The notes below the pieces were generated by a model. It saw only the letters and a program-made list of their open reading frames with translations, had not been told where the DNA came from and did not search any database. Of a DNA stretch of 64,000 bases, positions 17,693-27,231 are shown piece after piece. This DNA is from Falsiroseomonas sp051860665 (GTDB lineage Bacteria; Pseudomonadota; Alphaproteobacteria; Acetobacterales; Acetobacteraceae). Location: positions 65,761 to 129,760 of the forward strand of contig NZ_JBHYDM010000014.1 in the NCBI RefSeq assembly GCF_051860665.1. The letters are read 5' to 3'. Every line of letters begins with the position of its first letter. The first letter of the stretch is position 1. The translations under genes were made by a program, and so were the position numbers.

Positions 17693-19636
17693 ATGTCCCC
17701 CCTCCCGCCCGCCCCGGACGCCCTGCCCGCCGGCCGCACCCTGGGCCAGGCCGCCGCCCCGCGTACCGATGTGGTGCGGGTGGGCCAGCCGGAGCTGGTC
17801 CGGCGTGCGGTGATGGAACGCACCCGGTCGCGCCTGCTGATCGCGGCCGGCGGCTTCGCGCTGCTGTTCGGCGCCGTGGCCGCGCGGCTGGCCGATGCCA
17901 CGCTGATCTCCCCGGCGGAGCCGAAGCGGCTGGCCGCCATGGTGCGGCAGAACACACCCCCCGCCGAGCACCTGCCTGGCCGTGGCGCCATCACCGACCG
18001 CAATGGCGAGCTGCTGGCGGTGACGCTGCCGATCACGGCGCTCTATGCCAATCCGAGCGAGATCACCGACCCGGCCGGCGTGGCGCGCCGGCTGGTGCGC
18101 GTGCTGCCGCAGCTGAATGAGGAGCGGGTCGCGGCGCGGCTGAGCGGGGAGCGTCAATTCGCCTACCTCGCCCGCGCCCTGACGCCGCGCGAGCAGCAGG
18201 CGGTGAATTCGCTGGGCATCCCGGGCCTCTACTTCGAGGAGGCCGAGCGCCGCATCTATCCGCAGGGCCGCTCCGCGGCCCATATCCTCGGCGGCGTCGA
18301 TGTGGACGGCAACGGCACGGCGGGCGTCGAGCGCTATTTCGACGAGCGCCTGCGGCTGCGGCGCGGCGAGGATCTGCGCCTGTCCGTCGATGTGCGCGTG
18401 CAGCTGGCGCTGCGCGATGCGGTGCAGCACGCCATCACCGACTATAACGGCATCGGCGGCGCCGGCATCCTCATGGATGTGCAGAGCGGCGAGGTGATCG
18501 GCATGGTCTCCCTGCCCGACTTCGACCTGGCCGAGCCGGCGCGGGTGGAAGCAGTGACGCCGGGCGCCGACGAGCGCGGCCACAATCCGCGCTTCAACCG
18601 CGCCACCGTCGGTGTCTATGAGCCGGGCTCCACCTTCAAGCTGCTCACCGCCTCCATGGCGCTGGATCTGGGCACGGTGAATATCTGGGGCGGCTACGAT
18701 GCCTCCCGCCCGATCCGCTTCGGCCGCTTCACCATCAACGACTATCGCGGCAAGAATCGCTGGCTCGCCCTGCCGGAGATCCTGGCCTATTCGTCTAACC
18801 TCGCCTCCGCCCATATGGCCGCCGCCGTGGGGCCGCAGCGGCACCGGGAATTCATGGTGCGCATGGGCATGGGCTCGCGCATCGGCATCGAACTGCCGGA
18901 AACCGCGGTGCCGCTGATCCCGCGCCCGAATGCCTGGCGTGAGATCAACACCATGACCATCGGCTTCGGCCACGGCATTTCCGTGACGCCGCTGCATGTC
19001 ATCACCGGCGCCAGCGCGATCGCCAATGGCGGCATCCTGCGGCAGCCGACGCTGCTGGCGCAGCCGCCCGGCACCGTCGCCGAAGGCACCCGCGTGATCA
19101 GCGAGGGGACATCTGCCACCATGCGCCGGCTGATGCGGCTGGTGGTGACGGATGGCTCCGCCCGCAGCGCCGATGTCCCGGGCTATTTCGTCGGCGGCAA
19201 GACCGGCACGGCGCAGAAGACCGGGCCGAATGGCGGCTATCTGCAGAACAAGCGCATCGCCGCCTTCGTCGGCGCCTTCCCGATCCATGCCCCGCGCTAT
19301 GCGGTCTATGTGATGGTGGACGAGCCGACGCCGAATGCGCGCAGCCACGGCTTCGCCACCGCGGGCTGGGTGGCCGCGCCGGCGGCAGGCGAGATCGTGC
19401 GTCGCGTCGCCCCCATCCTCGGCATGGCGCCGGAGACGGAGCGGATGAACGAGATCCAGGCGGCGCTGTCCATCCCGATGCAGCCCGGCCGGCCGCGCGG
19501 CACCTCCCCGGTCGCGCCGGCCCGCGCCGCAACCACGCCGGCCCCTGCCACCCCGCCCAGCCGTGCCGCCGAGGCCCCCGGACGCCCGACGCAGAGCCCC
19601 GCCTTGTTGCGGGAGGCGAGCATTGCGCCCCGATGA
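17693..19636 (+). CDS. ftsI: Peptidoglycan D,D-transpeptidase FtsI (PBP3)
   Basis: A 647-residue class B penicillin-binding protein that cross-links septal peptidoglycan together with FtsW. It has one membrane span at about 47-67, a pedestal/dimerisation region (GRGAITDRNGELLAV to IYPQGRSAAHILG), and a transpeptidase domain with all three motifs: the nucleophile Ser313 in STFK, S367-S-N, and K503-T-G in GGKTGTAQ. The N-terminal cytoplasmic tail (about 45 residues) is longer than in E. coli. The C-terminus ends in a Pro/Ala-rich tail of about 50 residues, like the neighbouring ftsL product. The start lies eight bases after the ftsL stop. The end overlaps murE by 14 bases. Confidence 0.96.
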   Translation: MSPLPPAPDALPAGRTLGQAAAPRTDVVRVGQPELVRRAVMERTRSRLLIAAGGFALLFGAVAARLADATLISPAEPKRLAAMVRQNTPPAEHLPGRGAITDRNGELLAVTLPITALYANPSEITDPAGVARRLVRVLPQLNEERVAARLSGERQFAYLARALTPREQQAVNSLGIPGLYFEEAERRIYPQGRSAAHILGGVDVDGNGTAGVERYFDERLRLRRGEDLRLSVDVRVQLALRDAVQHAITDYNGIGGAGILMDVQSGEVIGMVSLPDFDLAEPARVEAVTPGADERGHNPRFNRATVGVYEPGSTFKLLTASMALDLGTVNIWGGYDASRPIRFGRFTINDYRGKNRWLALPEILAYSSNLASAHMAAAVGPQRHREFMVRMGMGSRIGIELPETAVPLIPRPNAWREINTMTIGFGHGISVTPLHVITGASAIANGGILRQPTLLAQPPGTVAEGTRVISEGTSATMRRLMRLVVTDGSARSADVPGYFVGGKTGTAQKTGPNGGYLQNKRIAAFVGAFPIHAPRYAVYVMVDEPTPNARSHGFATAGWVAAPAAGEIVRRVAPILGMAPETERMNEIQAALSIPMQPGRPRGTSPVAPARAATTPAPATPPSRAAEAPGRPTQSPALLREASIAPR

Positions 19637-21116
19637 GACCCCTGCCGCGCGCCGCCTGGACGATCTGCTGCGCGCGATCCCCGACCTTTCCGTCCCGGCC
19701 GCGCTGCCGGCCCTGGGTGGGCTGACGGCGGATAGCCGCCAGGTCGCGCCAGGCGATCTTTTCGCCGCCCTGCCCGGCGCCCAGGCCGATGGCCGCCGCT
19801 TCATCGCCCAGGCCGTGGCGGCCGGCGCCGCCGCCGTGCTGGCGCCGGAAGGCACGGAATGGCCGCAGGAGGTGCCGGCGCGGCCGCTGCTGCTGGCCGC
19901 CGATCCGCGCCGCGCGCTGGCGCTGATCGCGGCCGCCTTCCACGGCGCGCAGCCGCGGGTCTGCATCGCCGTCACCGGCACCAACGGCAAGACCAGCAGC
20001 GTGGATTTCCTGCGCCAGCTCTGGACGCTGGACGGCCATCGCGCCGCCTCGCTCGGCACGCTCGGCCTGCGCGCGGCAGGCTTCCCGGAAGGCCCCTCGC
20101 TGACCACGCCGGATCCCGTGGCGCTGCAGGCGATGCTGGCCAGGCTGGCGCAGGCGGGCTTCGAGGCAGCGGCGCTGGAGGCTTCCTCGCATGGGCTGGA
20201 GCAGCGGCGGCTGGATGGCGTGCGGCTGGCGGCCGCCGGCTTCACCAATCTGACGCGCGACCACCTCGACTATCACGGCGACATGGACCACTACCGCGCG
20301 GCCAAGCTGCGGCTGTTCGATACGCTGCTGCCGGAAGGCGCCGCGGCGGTGGCGAATGCGGAGATGGACGGCGCGACGCTGCAGGCGCTGCGCGCCATCG
20401 CCGCCGCGCGCGGGCTGCGGCTGCTGACGGTGGGCGAGGCCGGCGAGACGCTGCGCCTGGTGGCGCAGGCGCCGCTGCCGGAAGGCCAGGACCTCATCAT
20501 GGAGGGGTTCGGGCTGCGCGAACGGCTGCGCCTGGCCCTGCCGGGCCGCTTCCAGGCGGATAACGTGCTGATGGCGGCGGGGCTCGCGATCGGCACCGGG
20601 ATGGCGCCGGCGCGCGTCTTCGAACTGCTGCCGCGCCTACAGGGCGTGCGCGGGCGGATGGAACTGGCGGCGCGGCTGGCGAATGGCGCCGCCATCTACG
20701 TGGACTACGCGCATACGCCGGATGCGCTGGAGCGACTGCTGCGCGCGCTGCGCGCACATGTGGCGCCCGGTGGGCGGCTGCATGTGCTGTTCGGCGCCGG
20801 CGGCGACCGGGACCCGGGCAAGCGCCCGCTGATGGGCGCAGCCTGCGCGGCGCAGGCCGATGTCTGCTGGGTGACGGATGACAATCCGCGCAGCGAGGAT
20901 CCGGCCGTGATCCGCGCCGCGGTGCTGGCCGCCTGCCCCGGCGGCATCGATGCCGGCGACCGCGCCGGCGCCGTCCTCCGCGCCGTCGCCGCGCTGCGGC
21001 CGGGGGATGTGCTGGCGGTGGCCGGCAAGGGCCATGAGAGCGGCCAGACCATCGGGCGGGAAACGCTGCCCTTCGACGATGCCGCGGTGGTGCGCGCGGC
21101 GGCGGGGCTGGCATGA
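19623..21116 (+). CDS. murE: UDP-MurNAc-tripeptide synthetase (meso-DAP adding)
   Basis: A 497-residue Mur ligase that adds meso-diaminopimelate to UDP-MurNAc-L-Ala-D-Glu. It has GLTADSRQVAPGDLFAALPG, the ATP loop VTGTNGKTSS, the NLTRDHLDYHG segment containing the conserved ligase residues, and DDNPRSEDP near residue 420. The DNPR motif is the known determinant for DAP rather than lysine. The start is taken as TTG at 19623, preceded by GGGAGGCGAG. No in-frame ATG lies near the conserved N-terminus. This start overlaps the end of ftsI by 14 bases. It overlaps murF by four bases. Confidence 0.95.
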   Translation: MRPDETPAARRLDDLLRAIPDLSVPAALPALGGLTADSRQVAPGDLFAALPGAQADGRRFIAQAVAAGAAAVLAPEGTEWPQEVPARPLLLAADPRRALALIAAAFHGAQPRVCIAVTGTNGKTSSVDFLRQLWTLDGHRAASLGTLGLRAAGFPEGPSLTTPDPVALQAMLARLAQAGFEAAALEASSHGLEQRRLDGVRLAAAGFTNLTRDHLDYHGDMDHYRAAKLRLFDTLLPEGAAAVANAEMDGATLQALRAIAAARGLRLLTVGEAGETLRLVAQAPLPEGQDLIMEGFGLRERLRLALPGRFQADNVLMAAGLAIGTGMAPARVFELLPRLQGVRGRMELAARLANGAAIYVDYAHTPDALERLLRALRAHVAPGGRLHVLFGAGGDRDPGKRPLMGAACAAQADVCWVTDDNPRSEDPAVIRAAVLAACPGGIDAGDRAGAVLRAVAALRPGDVLAVAGKGHESGQTIGRETLPFDDAAVVRAAAGLA

Positions 21117-22483
21117 GCGCGCTCTGGACCAGCGCGGAACTTCGCGCCGCGACGGGCGGGACGCTTGCGGCGGAGCTTTGCGTCAGCGGCGTGTCGATCG
21201 ACAGCCGCAGCGTGGCGCCGGGCGAGTTGTTCGTCGCGCTGCGCGATGCGCGCGACGGGCATGATTTCGTCGCCGGCGCCCTGGCGCGCGGCGCCGCGGC
21301 GGCACTGGTGGACCATGTGCCGGCGGAGCTGGCCGGCGATGCTCGGCTGCTGCGTGTGGCGGAGACGCTGGAAGGGCTGCGCGCCCTGGGTGCGGCGGCG
21401 CGGGCGCGCTGCGCGGCCCAGGTCGTGGGCGTGACCGGCAGCGTCGGCAAGACGACGACGAAGGAGATGCTGCGCGCGCTGCTCTCCACCGCCGGCGCCA
21501 CGCATGCGGCGGTGGCCAGCTACAACAACCATTGGGGCGTGCCGCTGACGCTCGCCCGCATGCCGCGCGAGAGCGCCTTCGCGATCATCGAGATGGGCAT
21601 GAACCATCCGGGCGAGATCGCGCCGCTCTCGGCCCTCGCCCGGCCTCATGTGGCCGTCATCACCACCATCGCCGCCGCGCATCTCGGCCATATGGGCAGC
21701 CTGGAGGCGATCGCGCGGGAGAAGTCCGCGATCCTGTCCGGGCTGCTGCCCGGCGGCACGGCGGTGCTGCCGGCGGAGAGCGAATTTCTGGGGCTGCTGC
21801 GCGCTGCGGCCGGCGCCGCGAAAGTCCTGACATTCGGTGAGGGCGGCGACGCGCGCGCCACCCGCTTGGAGACGGATGCGGAAGGCAGCGATGTCACCGC
21901 CGAGGTTGCAGGGACGCGGCTCGATTTCCGGCTCGGCACGCCTGGGCTGCACATGGTGCATAATGCGGTCGCCGCGCTGGCGGTTGTCGCGGCGCTGGGC
22001 CTCGATGTCGCGCAGGCGGCCGGCGCGCTGCGGGATTTCCGCGCGCTGCAGGGGCGCGGCGACCGGCGCCGCATCGCCACCGCGGATGGCGGCAGCGCCA
22101 CGCTGCTGGACGAGGCCTATAACGGCCAGCCGCCCTCGATGCGCGCGGCGCTGGCACTGCTCAAGCTGCTGCCGGCGCGGCGGCGCGTGGCGGTGCTGGG
22201 GCAGATGGGTGAACTCGGCGATTTTTCGCGCGATGAACATGCGGGTCTCGCGCCGCATATCGCGGAGGCGGCGGATCTGGTCTTCGCCTGCGGCCCGATG
22301 ATGCGCCACGCGCTGGACGCCCTGCCCGCTTCCCGAATTGGCGCCTGGGCCGAAAAATCGGCCGAGCTCGCGCCTCTCGTCGTCGCCGCCCTTCGCGATG
22401 GCGACGCCGTTCTTGTCAAAGGCAGTCTCGCGACGGGCATGAAGACCGTGGTGCAGGCACTGACTGAAGGCCCGACTGCATGA
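21113..22483 (+). CDS. murF: UDP-MurNAc-tripeptide:D-Ala-D-Ala ligase
   Basis: A 456-residue Mur ligase that adds D-Ala-D-Ala, the product of Ddl encoded further down, to complete the UDP-MurNAc-pentapeptide. The N-terminal domain has VSIDSRSVAPGELFVALRDARDGHDF. The ATP site is VGVTGSVGKTTTKEML. Later blocks are AIIEMGMNHPGEIAPLS and LLDEAYNGQPPSMRAAL, typical of MurF. Length is normal. The gene is embedded in the coupled dcw array with four-base overlaps to murE and mraY. Confidence 0.96.
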   Translation: MSALWTSAELRAATGGTLAAELCVSGVSIDSRSVAPGELFVALRDARDGHDFVAGALARGAAAALVDHVPAELAGDARLLRVAETLEGLRALGAAARARCAAQVVGVTGSVGKTTTKEMLRALLSTAGATHAAVASYNNHWGVPLTLARMPRESAFAIIEMGMNHPGEIAPLSALARPHVAVITTIAAAHLGHMGSLEAIAREKSAILSGLLPGGTAVLPAESEFLGLLRAAAGAAKVLTFGEGGDARATRLETDAEGSDVTAEVAGTRLDFRLGTPGLHMVHNAVAALAVVAALGLDVAQAAGALRDFRALQGRGDRRRIATADGGSATLLDEAYNGQPPSMRAALALLKLLPARRRVAVLGQMGELGDFSRDEHAGLAPHIAEAADLVFACGPMMRHALDALPASRIGAWAEKSAELAPLVVAALRDGDAVLVKGSLATGMKTVVQALTEGPTA

Positions 22484-23568
22484 TCTTCCACCTGCTCGCC
22501 CCCATGGCCGAGAGCTTCGCGCTGTTCAATGTGGTGCGCTACGTCACCTTCCGGGCCGGCGCGGCCTGCATCACCGCGCTGATCATCGCCCTGTTCTTCG
22601 GGCCGATGCTGATCCGCTGGCTGCGCGCCAAGCAGAATGGCGGCCAGCCGATCCGCGAGGACGGTCCGGCGAGCCACCTGCTGACCAAGAAGGGCACGCC
22701 CACCATGGGCGGCATGCTGATCCTGCTGGCCCTCACCGGCTCCACGCTGCTCTGGGCCGATCTGCGCAACGGCTTTGTCTGGTGTGTGCTGATGGTGACG
22801 CTGGGCTATGGCGCGCTGGGCTTCGCCGATGACTGGCTGAAGGTGACCAAGCGCAACACCAAGGGCGTGTCGGGCCGCGCCAAGCTGATCGCCCAGGCGG
22901 TGATCGGCCTGGTGGCCGCCGTGTGGCTGGGCTGGCTGATGCCCGAGGCGCTGTCCGACAAGCTGGCCGTGCCGGTCTTCAAGGAAGTGCTGATCTCGCT
23001 CGGCTACGCCTTCCCGATCCTCGCCATGCTGGTGATGATGGGCGCCTCCAACGCCGTGAACCTGACGGATGGGCTGGATGGCCTGGCCATCGTGCCGGTG
23101 ATGATCGCGGCCGGCGTCTTCGCGCTGATCGCCTATCTCGTCGGCAACCGCATATTTGCCGATCATCTGCAGCTGCATGCGGTGGCGGGGTCCGGCGAAC
23201 TGGCGGTGTTCTGCTCGGCGCTGATCGGCGCGAGCCTCGGCTTCCTGTGGTTCAATGCGCCGCCGGCCGCCGTGTTCATGGGCGATACCGGATCGCTCGC
23301 CCTGGGTGGCGCGCTGGGTGCGGTGGCGGTGGCCACGAAGCATGAGATCGTGCTGGCGATCGTCGGCGGGCTCTTCGTGGTGGAGACGCTGTCCGTCATC
23401 ATCCAGGTCTTCTGGTTCAAGCGCACCGGCCAGCGCGTCTTCCTGATGGCGCCGCTGCACCACCACTTCGAGAAGAAGGGCTGGGCGGAGCCCACCATCG
23501 TCATCCGCTTCTGGATCATCGCCATGATCCTCGGCCTGATCGGCCTTTCGACGCTGAAGCTGCGATGA
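22480..23568 (+). CDS. mraY: Phospho-N-acetylmuramoyl-pentapeptide transferase
   Basis: A 362-residue integral membrane enzyme with about ten transmembrane segments that transfers phospho-MurNAc-pentapeptide to undecaprenyl phosphate, giving lipid I. It has the cytoplasmic loop GPASHLLTKKGTPTMGG, the catalytic Asp region LGFADDWLKV, the NLTDGLDGLA loop, VFMGDTGSLALGG and the His-rich MAPLHHHFEKKGW. These are the standard MraY signatures. It overlaps murF and murD by four bases each. Confidence 0.97.
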   Translation: MIFHLLAPMAESFALFNVVRYVTFRAGAACITALIIALFFGPMLIRWLRAKQNGGQPIREDGPASHLLTKKGTPTMGGMLILLALTGSTLLWADLRNGFVWCVLMVTLGYGALGFADDWLKVTKRNTKGVSGRAKLIAQAVIGLVAAVWLGWLMPEALSDKLAVPVFKEVLISLGYAFPILAMLVMMGASNAVNLTDGLDGLAIVPVMIAAGVFALIAYLVGNRIFADHLQLHAVAGSGELAVFCSALIGASLGFLWFNAPPAAVFMGDTGSLALGGALGAVAVATKHEIVLAIVGGLFVVETLSVIIQVFWFKRTGQRVFLMAPLHHHFEKKGWAEPTIVIRFWIIAMILGLIGLSTLKLR

Positions 23569-24965
23569 ACATGGAAAGCCGCCCCGGCACGGGCTTTCGG
23601 CCATTTGCCGGCCAGCGCATCGCGGTGGTCGGCCTCGGCCGCGCCGGGCTGCCGGCGGCGGCGCGGCTGCTGGAATGGGGCGCGGAGGTCACCTGCTGGG
23701 ACGACGGCGCGCCGGCCCGCGCGGCGGCGGAGGCGGCGGGTTTTGCGTTAAGTGATCCTGCGCAGGGCCGCATGACGGCGGATGCGCTGCTGCTCTCGCC
23801 CGGCATCCCGCACACCCTGCCGAGGCCGCATCCGGCCGCGGAGGCGGCGCGGGCGGCCGGCGTGCCGATCCTCTGCGACGTGGAATTCCTGTTTCGCGCG
23901 GTGCGCGCGGCGGGCAGCCGGGCGGCCTTCCTCGGCATCACCGGCACCAATGGCAAGTCCACCACCACCGCGCTGCTGCACCATATCCTGACCGGCGCGG
24001 GGCGGATCTCGGAGGTCGGCGGCAATCTCGGGCCGGCCGCTCTCGGACTCAACATGTTGGGGTCGGAAGGGTTCTACACCCTCGAAATGTCCAGCTATAG
24101 CTTGGAGCGAATCGCGACGGTCGGCTTCAAGGTGGGGGTCATGCTGAACCTGAGCCCTGACCACCTCGACCGCCATGGAAGCATGGCCGGCTATGCTGCT
24201 GCGAAGATGAATATCTTCGCGCGGCAGGGCCGCGAGGATTTTTGCGTGCTCGGGCAGGACGATGATTTGTCCACAGCCATGGCCGCGGGACTGGCCGGAA
24301 AGATGATCCCGATTTCAGGTTTTCGCCCCGTGCCGGGCGGCATCTGGGCCGAGGGCCGCAGCCTGCGTGACGAGGCCGGCGAGATCGCCGATCTCGGCGC
24401 GGCCCCTGCCCTGCCAGGTGCACACAATGCACAAAATGCCGCAGCCGCGGCGGCCACCGCCTTGGCCCTCGGCCTGACGCGTGCCGATGTCGCGCGCGGC
24501 CTGCACAGCTTCGCCGGGCTGCCGCATCGGCAGGAGCAGGTGGGGCAGATCGGCGGGCTGCGCTTCGTCAATGACAGCAAGGCGACGAATGCCGAGAGCG
24601 CGGCGCGTGCGCTGGCCTCCTATGACCGCGTCGTCTGGATCGCCGGCGGCACCGGCAAGGAAGGCGGCATCGAGAGTCTCGCGCCGTATTTCCCGCGCAT
24701 CGCCCGCGCCATCCTGATCGGCCGCGACGGCCCCGCCTTCGCGGCGACGCTGGCCCACCACGGCGTGCCGCATGAGGTCGCGGGCACGCTGGAGGAGGCC
24801 GTGCCGGCCGCCGCCGCCGCGGCACGGGCCACGGGGGCGGAGGTGGTGCTGCTCTCGCCGGCCGCGGCTTCCTGGGACCAGTTCACCGGCTTCGATGCAC
24901 GCGGCGACCGCTTCCGGGCGCTGGTGCAGGCCATGGCATCCGCGGAGAGGGGGAAGGCGGCATGA
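23565..24965 (+). CDS. murD: UDP-MurNAc-L-alanine:D-glutamate ligase
   Basis: A 466-residue Mur ligase that adds D-glutamate. The N-terminal Rossmann-like domain has RIAVVGLGRAGLPAAARLLEWG. The ATP loop is GITGTNGKSTTTAL. The conserved block LNLSPDHLDRHGSM and the C-terminal FVNDSKATNAESAARAL follow. ATG at 23565 overlaps the mraY stop, and a second ATG two codons on could serve instead. Length is normal and all ligase motifs are present. Confidence 0.96.
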   Translation: MNMESRPGTGFRPFAGQRIAVVGLGRAGLPAAARLLEWGAEVTCWDDGAPARAAAEAAGFALSDPAQGRMTADALLLSPGIPHTLPRPHPAAEAARAAGVPILCDVEFLFRAVRAAGSRAAFLGITGTNGKSTTTALLHHILTGAGRISEVGGNLGPAALGLNMLGSEGFYTLEMSSYSLERIATVGFKVGVMLNLSPDHLDRHGSMAGYAAAKMNIFARQGREDFCVLGQDDDLSTAMAAGLAGKMIPISGFRPVPGGIWAEGRSLRDEAGEIADLGAAPALPGAHNAQNAAAAAATALALGLTRADVARGLHSFAGLPHRQEQVGQIGGLRFVNDSKATNAESAARALASYDRVVWIAGGTGKEGGIESLAPYFPRIARAILIGRDGPAFAATLAHHGVPHEVAGTLEEAVPAAAAAARATGAEVVLLSPAAASWDQFTGFDARGDRFRALVQAMASAERGKAA

Positions 24966-26092
24966 TCCAGGTCTCGCGCGCGGATACCTCGACGCTCGGC
25001 CGCTGGTGGTGGACGGTCGATCGCTGGACCTTGGCGGCCCTGCTGACGCTGATCGGCTTCGGCTATGTGATGATGCTGGCGGCGAGCCCGGCGGTGGCGG
25101 AGCGCATCGGCGCGGCGTCGCGCAACATGTTCTTCATGCGGCAGATCGCCTATCTGGCGCTGGCGGCCAGCGTGATGGTGCTGGTCTCCATGCTGACGGT
25201 GAAGCAGGTGCGGCTGCTGGCCTGGCTCGGCCTCGGCGGCGCCATCGTGATGGTGGCGGCGACGCTGGTGGTGGGCGCCGAGATCAAGGGCGCGCGGCGC
25301 TGGATCTCCCTGCCCGGCATCGGATCCCTGCAGCCCTCCGAATTCCTGAAGCCCTGCTTCGCCGTGGTGGCCGCCTGGCTGATCTCGGAGGGCAAGCTGA
25401 ACAAGCGCTACGGCGCCACGGCGCTGGCCGTGCTGCTCTTCGTCATCATCGCGCTGCTGCTGCAGCGGCAGCCGGATATCGGCATGCTGCTGGTGGTCAC
25501 CGCCGTGTTCTTCGCGCAGTTCTTCGTGGCCGGGTTGAACATGGTGATCGTGGCGGTGGCCGGGGCCTGTGGCGTGGCCGGTGCGGTCGGCGCCTATTTC
25601 CTGTTCCCGCATGTGCAGTCCCGCGTGGCCCGCTTCCTCGACCCCAATGCCGACAACTACCAGGCGGAGGTGGCGCTGGAGGCCTTCGGCAATGGCGGGC
25701 TGCTGGGCCGTGGCCCCGGCGAGGGCCGCATCAAGAACGTGCTGCCGGATGCGCATGCGGACTTCGTCTTCGCCGTGGCCGGCGAGGAATTCGGCCTGGT
25801 GGTCTGCCTGGTGATCCTGGCGCTCTTCGCCTTCGTCGTGGTGCGGGGACTGGTGCGGCTGCTGGGGGAGACCGATCTTTTCGTGGTGCTGGCCTGCGCC
25901 GGGCTGCTGACGCAGTTCGGGCTGCAGAGCTTCATCAACATGGCCTCCACCCTGCACCTGATCCCGACCAAGGGCATGACGCTGCCCTTCGTCTCCTATG
26001 GCGGGTCCTCGGTCATCGCCATCGCGCTCGGGATGGGCATGCTGCTGGCGCTGACGCGCCGCCGCCTGTCGCGCGCCGAGGACGATCGATGA
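24962..26092 (+). CDS. ftsW: Septal peptidoglycan glycosyltransferase FtsW
   Basis: A 376-residue SEDS-family membrane protein that polymerises lipid II at the septum with FtsI. About ten transmembrane segments are visible. Signatures include IKGARRWISLPGIGSLQPSEFLK near the centre, NADNYQAEVALEAFGNGGLLGRGPGEG, and the C-terminal ASTLHLIPTKGMTLPFVSYGGSS. Its position between murD and murG separates it from RodA. It overlaps both neighbours by four bases. Confidence 0.96.
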   Translation: MIQVSRADTSTLGRWWWTVDRWTLAALLTLIGFGYVMMLAASPAVAERIGAASRNMFFMRQIAYLALAASVMVLVSMLTVKQVRLLAWLGLGGAIVMVAATLVVGAEIKGARRWISLPGIGSLQPSEFLKPCFAVVAAWLISEGKLNKRYGATALAVLLFVIIALLLQRQPDIGMLLVVTAVFFAQFFVAGLNMVIVAVAGACGVAGAVGAYFLFPHVQSRVARFLDPNADNYQAEVALEAFGNGGLLGRGPGEGRIKNVLPDAHADFVFAVAGEEFGLVVCLVILALFAFVVVRGLVRLLGETDLFVVLACAGLLTQFGLQSFINMASTLHLIPTKGMTLPFVSYGGSSVIAIALGMGMLLALTRRRLSRAEDDR

Positions 26093-27231
26093 TGCGCGGT
26101 CCTGCCGTCCGCCCCATCGTCATCGCCGCCGGGGGCACCGGCGGCCATCTGTTTCCGGCGGAGGCGCTGGCGGCGGAGCTGGTGGCGCGCGGCGAACGTA
26201 TCGCGCTGATGACCGATGCGCGCAGCGCGGCCTATGAAAGCCCGGCCTTCGGCAATGCGGAACGCTTCGTGCTGAAGGGCTCGGGCCTCGCCGGCCGCGG
26301 TGTGCGCGGCGCGGCGCGCGGTGCGCTGGCGCTGGCCGCTGGCACCATCGAAGCGCGCAGCATCCTGATGCGGCTGGATGCCGCCGCGGTCATCGGCTTC
26401 GGCGGCTATCCCTCCGTCCCGCCGCTACTCGCGGCGCGCACGCTGCCGAGTGCGACGCGGCCGGCAACGGCGCTGCATGAACAGAACGGCGTGCTCGGCC
26501 GCGCCAACCGGCTGCTGGCGCCGGGCGCCGATCTGCTGGCGCTTTCGGCCGCGGATACGGCGCGCGTGCCGTCCTCCGCCCATGTCGAGGTGGTGGGCAA
26601 TCCTGTGCGGCCGGCGCTCGCCGCGCTGACCGGCCAGGGTTTCGCGGCACCGGGCGAGGATGGCGCGATCCGCCTGCTGGTGCTGGGCGGGAGCCTCGGC
26701 GCGCGCATCTTTGCGGATATCGTGCCGGGCGCGGTGGCGCTGCTGCCGGAGGGGCTGCGCCAGCGCCTGGTGGTGACGCAGCAGACGCGGGCGGAGGATC
26801 TGCCGCGGGTCGAGGCCGCCTATCGGGAGGCTGGCGTGCCGGCGGATCTCTCGCCCTTCTTCGGCGACATCGCGGTGCGGCTGGCCATGGCGCATCTGGT
26901 GGTGGCGCGCGCTGGCGCCTCCACCGTGGCGGAGCTGGCCTGCGCCGGGCGGCCTTCCGTGCTGGTGCCGCTGCCGCATGCGATCGACGACCACCAGACG
27001 GCGAATGGCCGGCTGCTGGAAGGCGCCGGCGCCGCCTGGATCATGAAGCAGCCGGCCTTTACGCCGGAGGCCCTGTCGCGGCAGATGCAGGCGATGTTCA
27101 CCACCCCCGCCGTGCTGGCCCGCGCGGCCGCGGCGGCCGCCACGCTGGCGCGCCCGGATGCGGCGCGACGGCTGGCGGATCTTGTACAGAATTTGGCCCA
27201 TCGCACCGACGCGATGGCGGAGTCCCGCTGA
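26089..27231 (+). CDS. murG: UDP-GlcNAc:lipid I N-acetylglucosaminyltransferase
   Basis: A 380-residue GT28 glycosyltransferase of the inner membrane face that converts lipid I to lipid II. The N-terminal glycine loop is AAGGTGGHLFPAEALA. The acceptor-side GFGGYPSVPPLLAA and LHEQNGVLGRANRLL follow. The C-terminal UDP-GlcNAc site is VVARAGASTVAELACAGRPSVLVPLP. Two adjacent ATGs (26089 and 26092) compete for the start. The first overlaps the ftsW stop. The end overlaps murC by one base (TGATG). Confidence 0.96.
   Translation: MMRGPAVRPIVIAAGGTGGHLFPAEALAAELVARGERIALMTDARSAAYESPAFGNAERFVLKGSGLAGRGVRGAARGALALAAGTIEARSILMRLDAAAVIGFGGYPSVPPLLAARTLPSATRPATALHEQNGVLGRANRLLAPGADLLALSAADTARVPSSAHVEVVGNPVRPALAALTGQGFAAPGEDGAIRLLVLGGSLGARIFADIVPGAVALLPEGLRQRLVVTQQTRAEDLPRVEAAYREAGVPADLSPFFGDIAVRLAMAHLVVARAGASTVAELACAGRPSVLVPLPHAIDDHQTANGRLLEGAGAAWIMKQPAFTPEALSRQMQAMFTTPAVLARAAAAAATLARPDAARRLADLVQNLAHRTDAMAESR

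Noticed and set aside
17549..20248. An 899-codon minus-strand frame across ftsI and murE
   Set aside because: It is a codon-bias shadow. Both plus-strand genes carry full catalytic motif sets.
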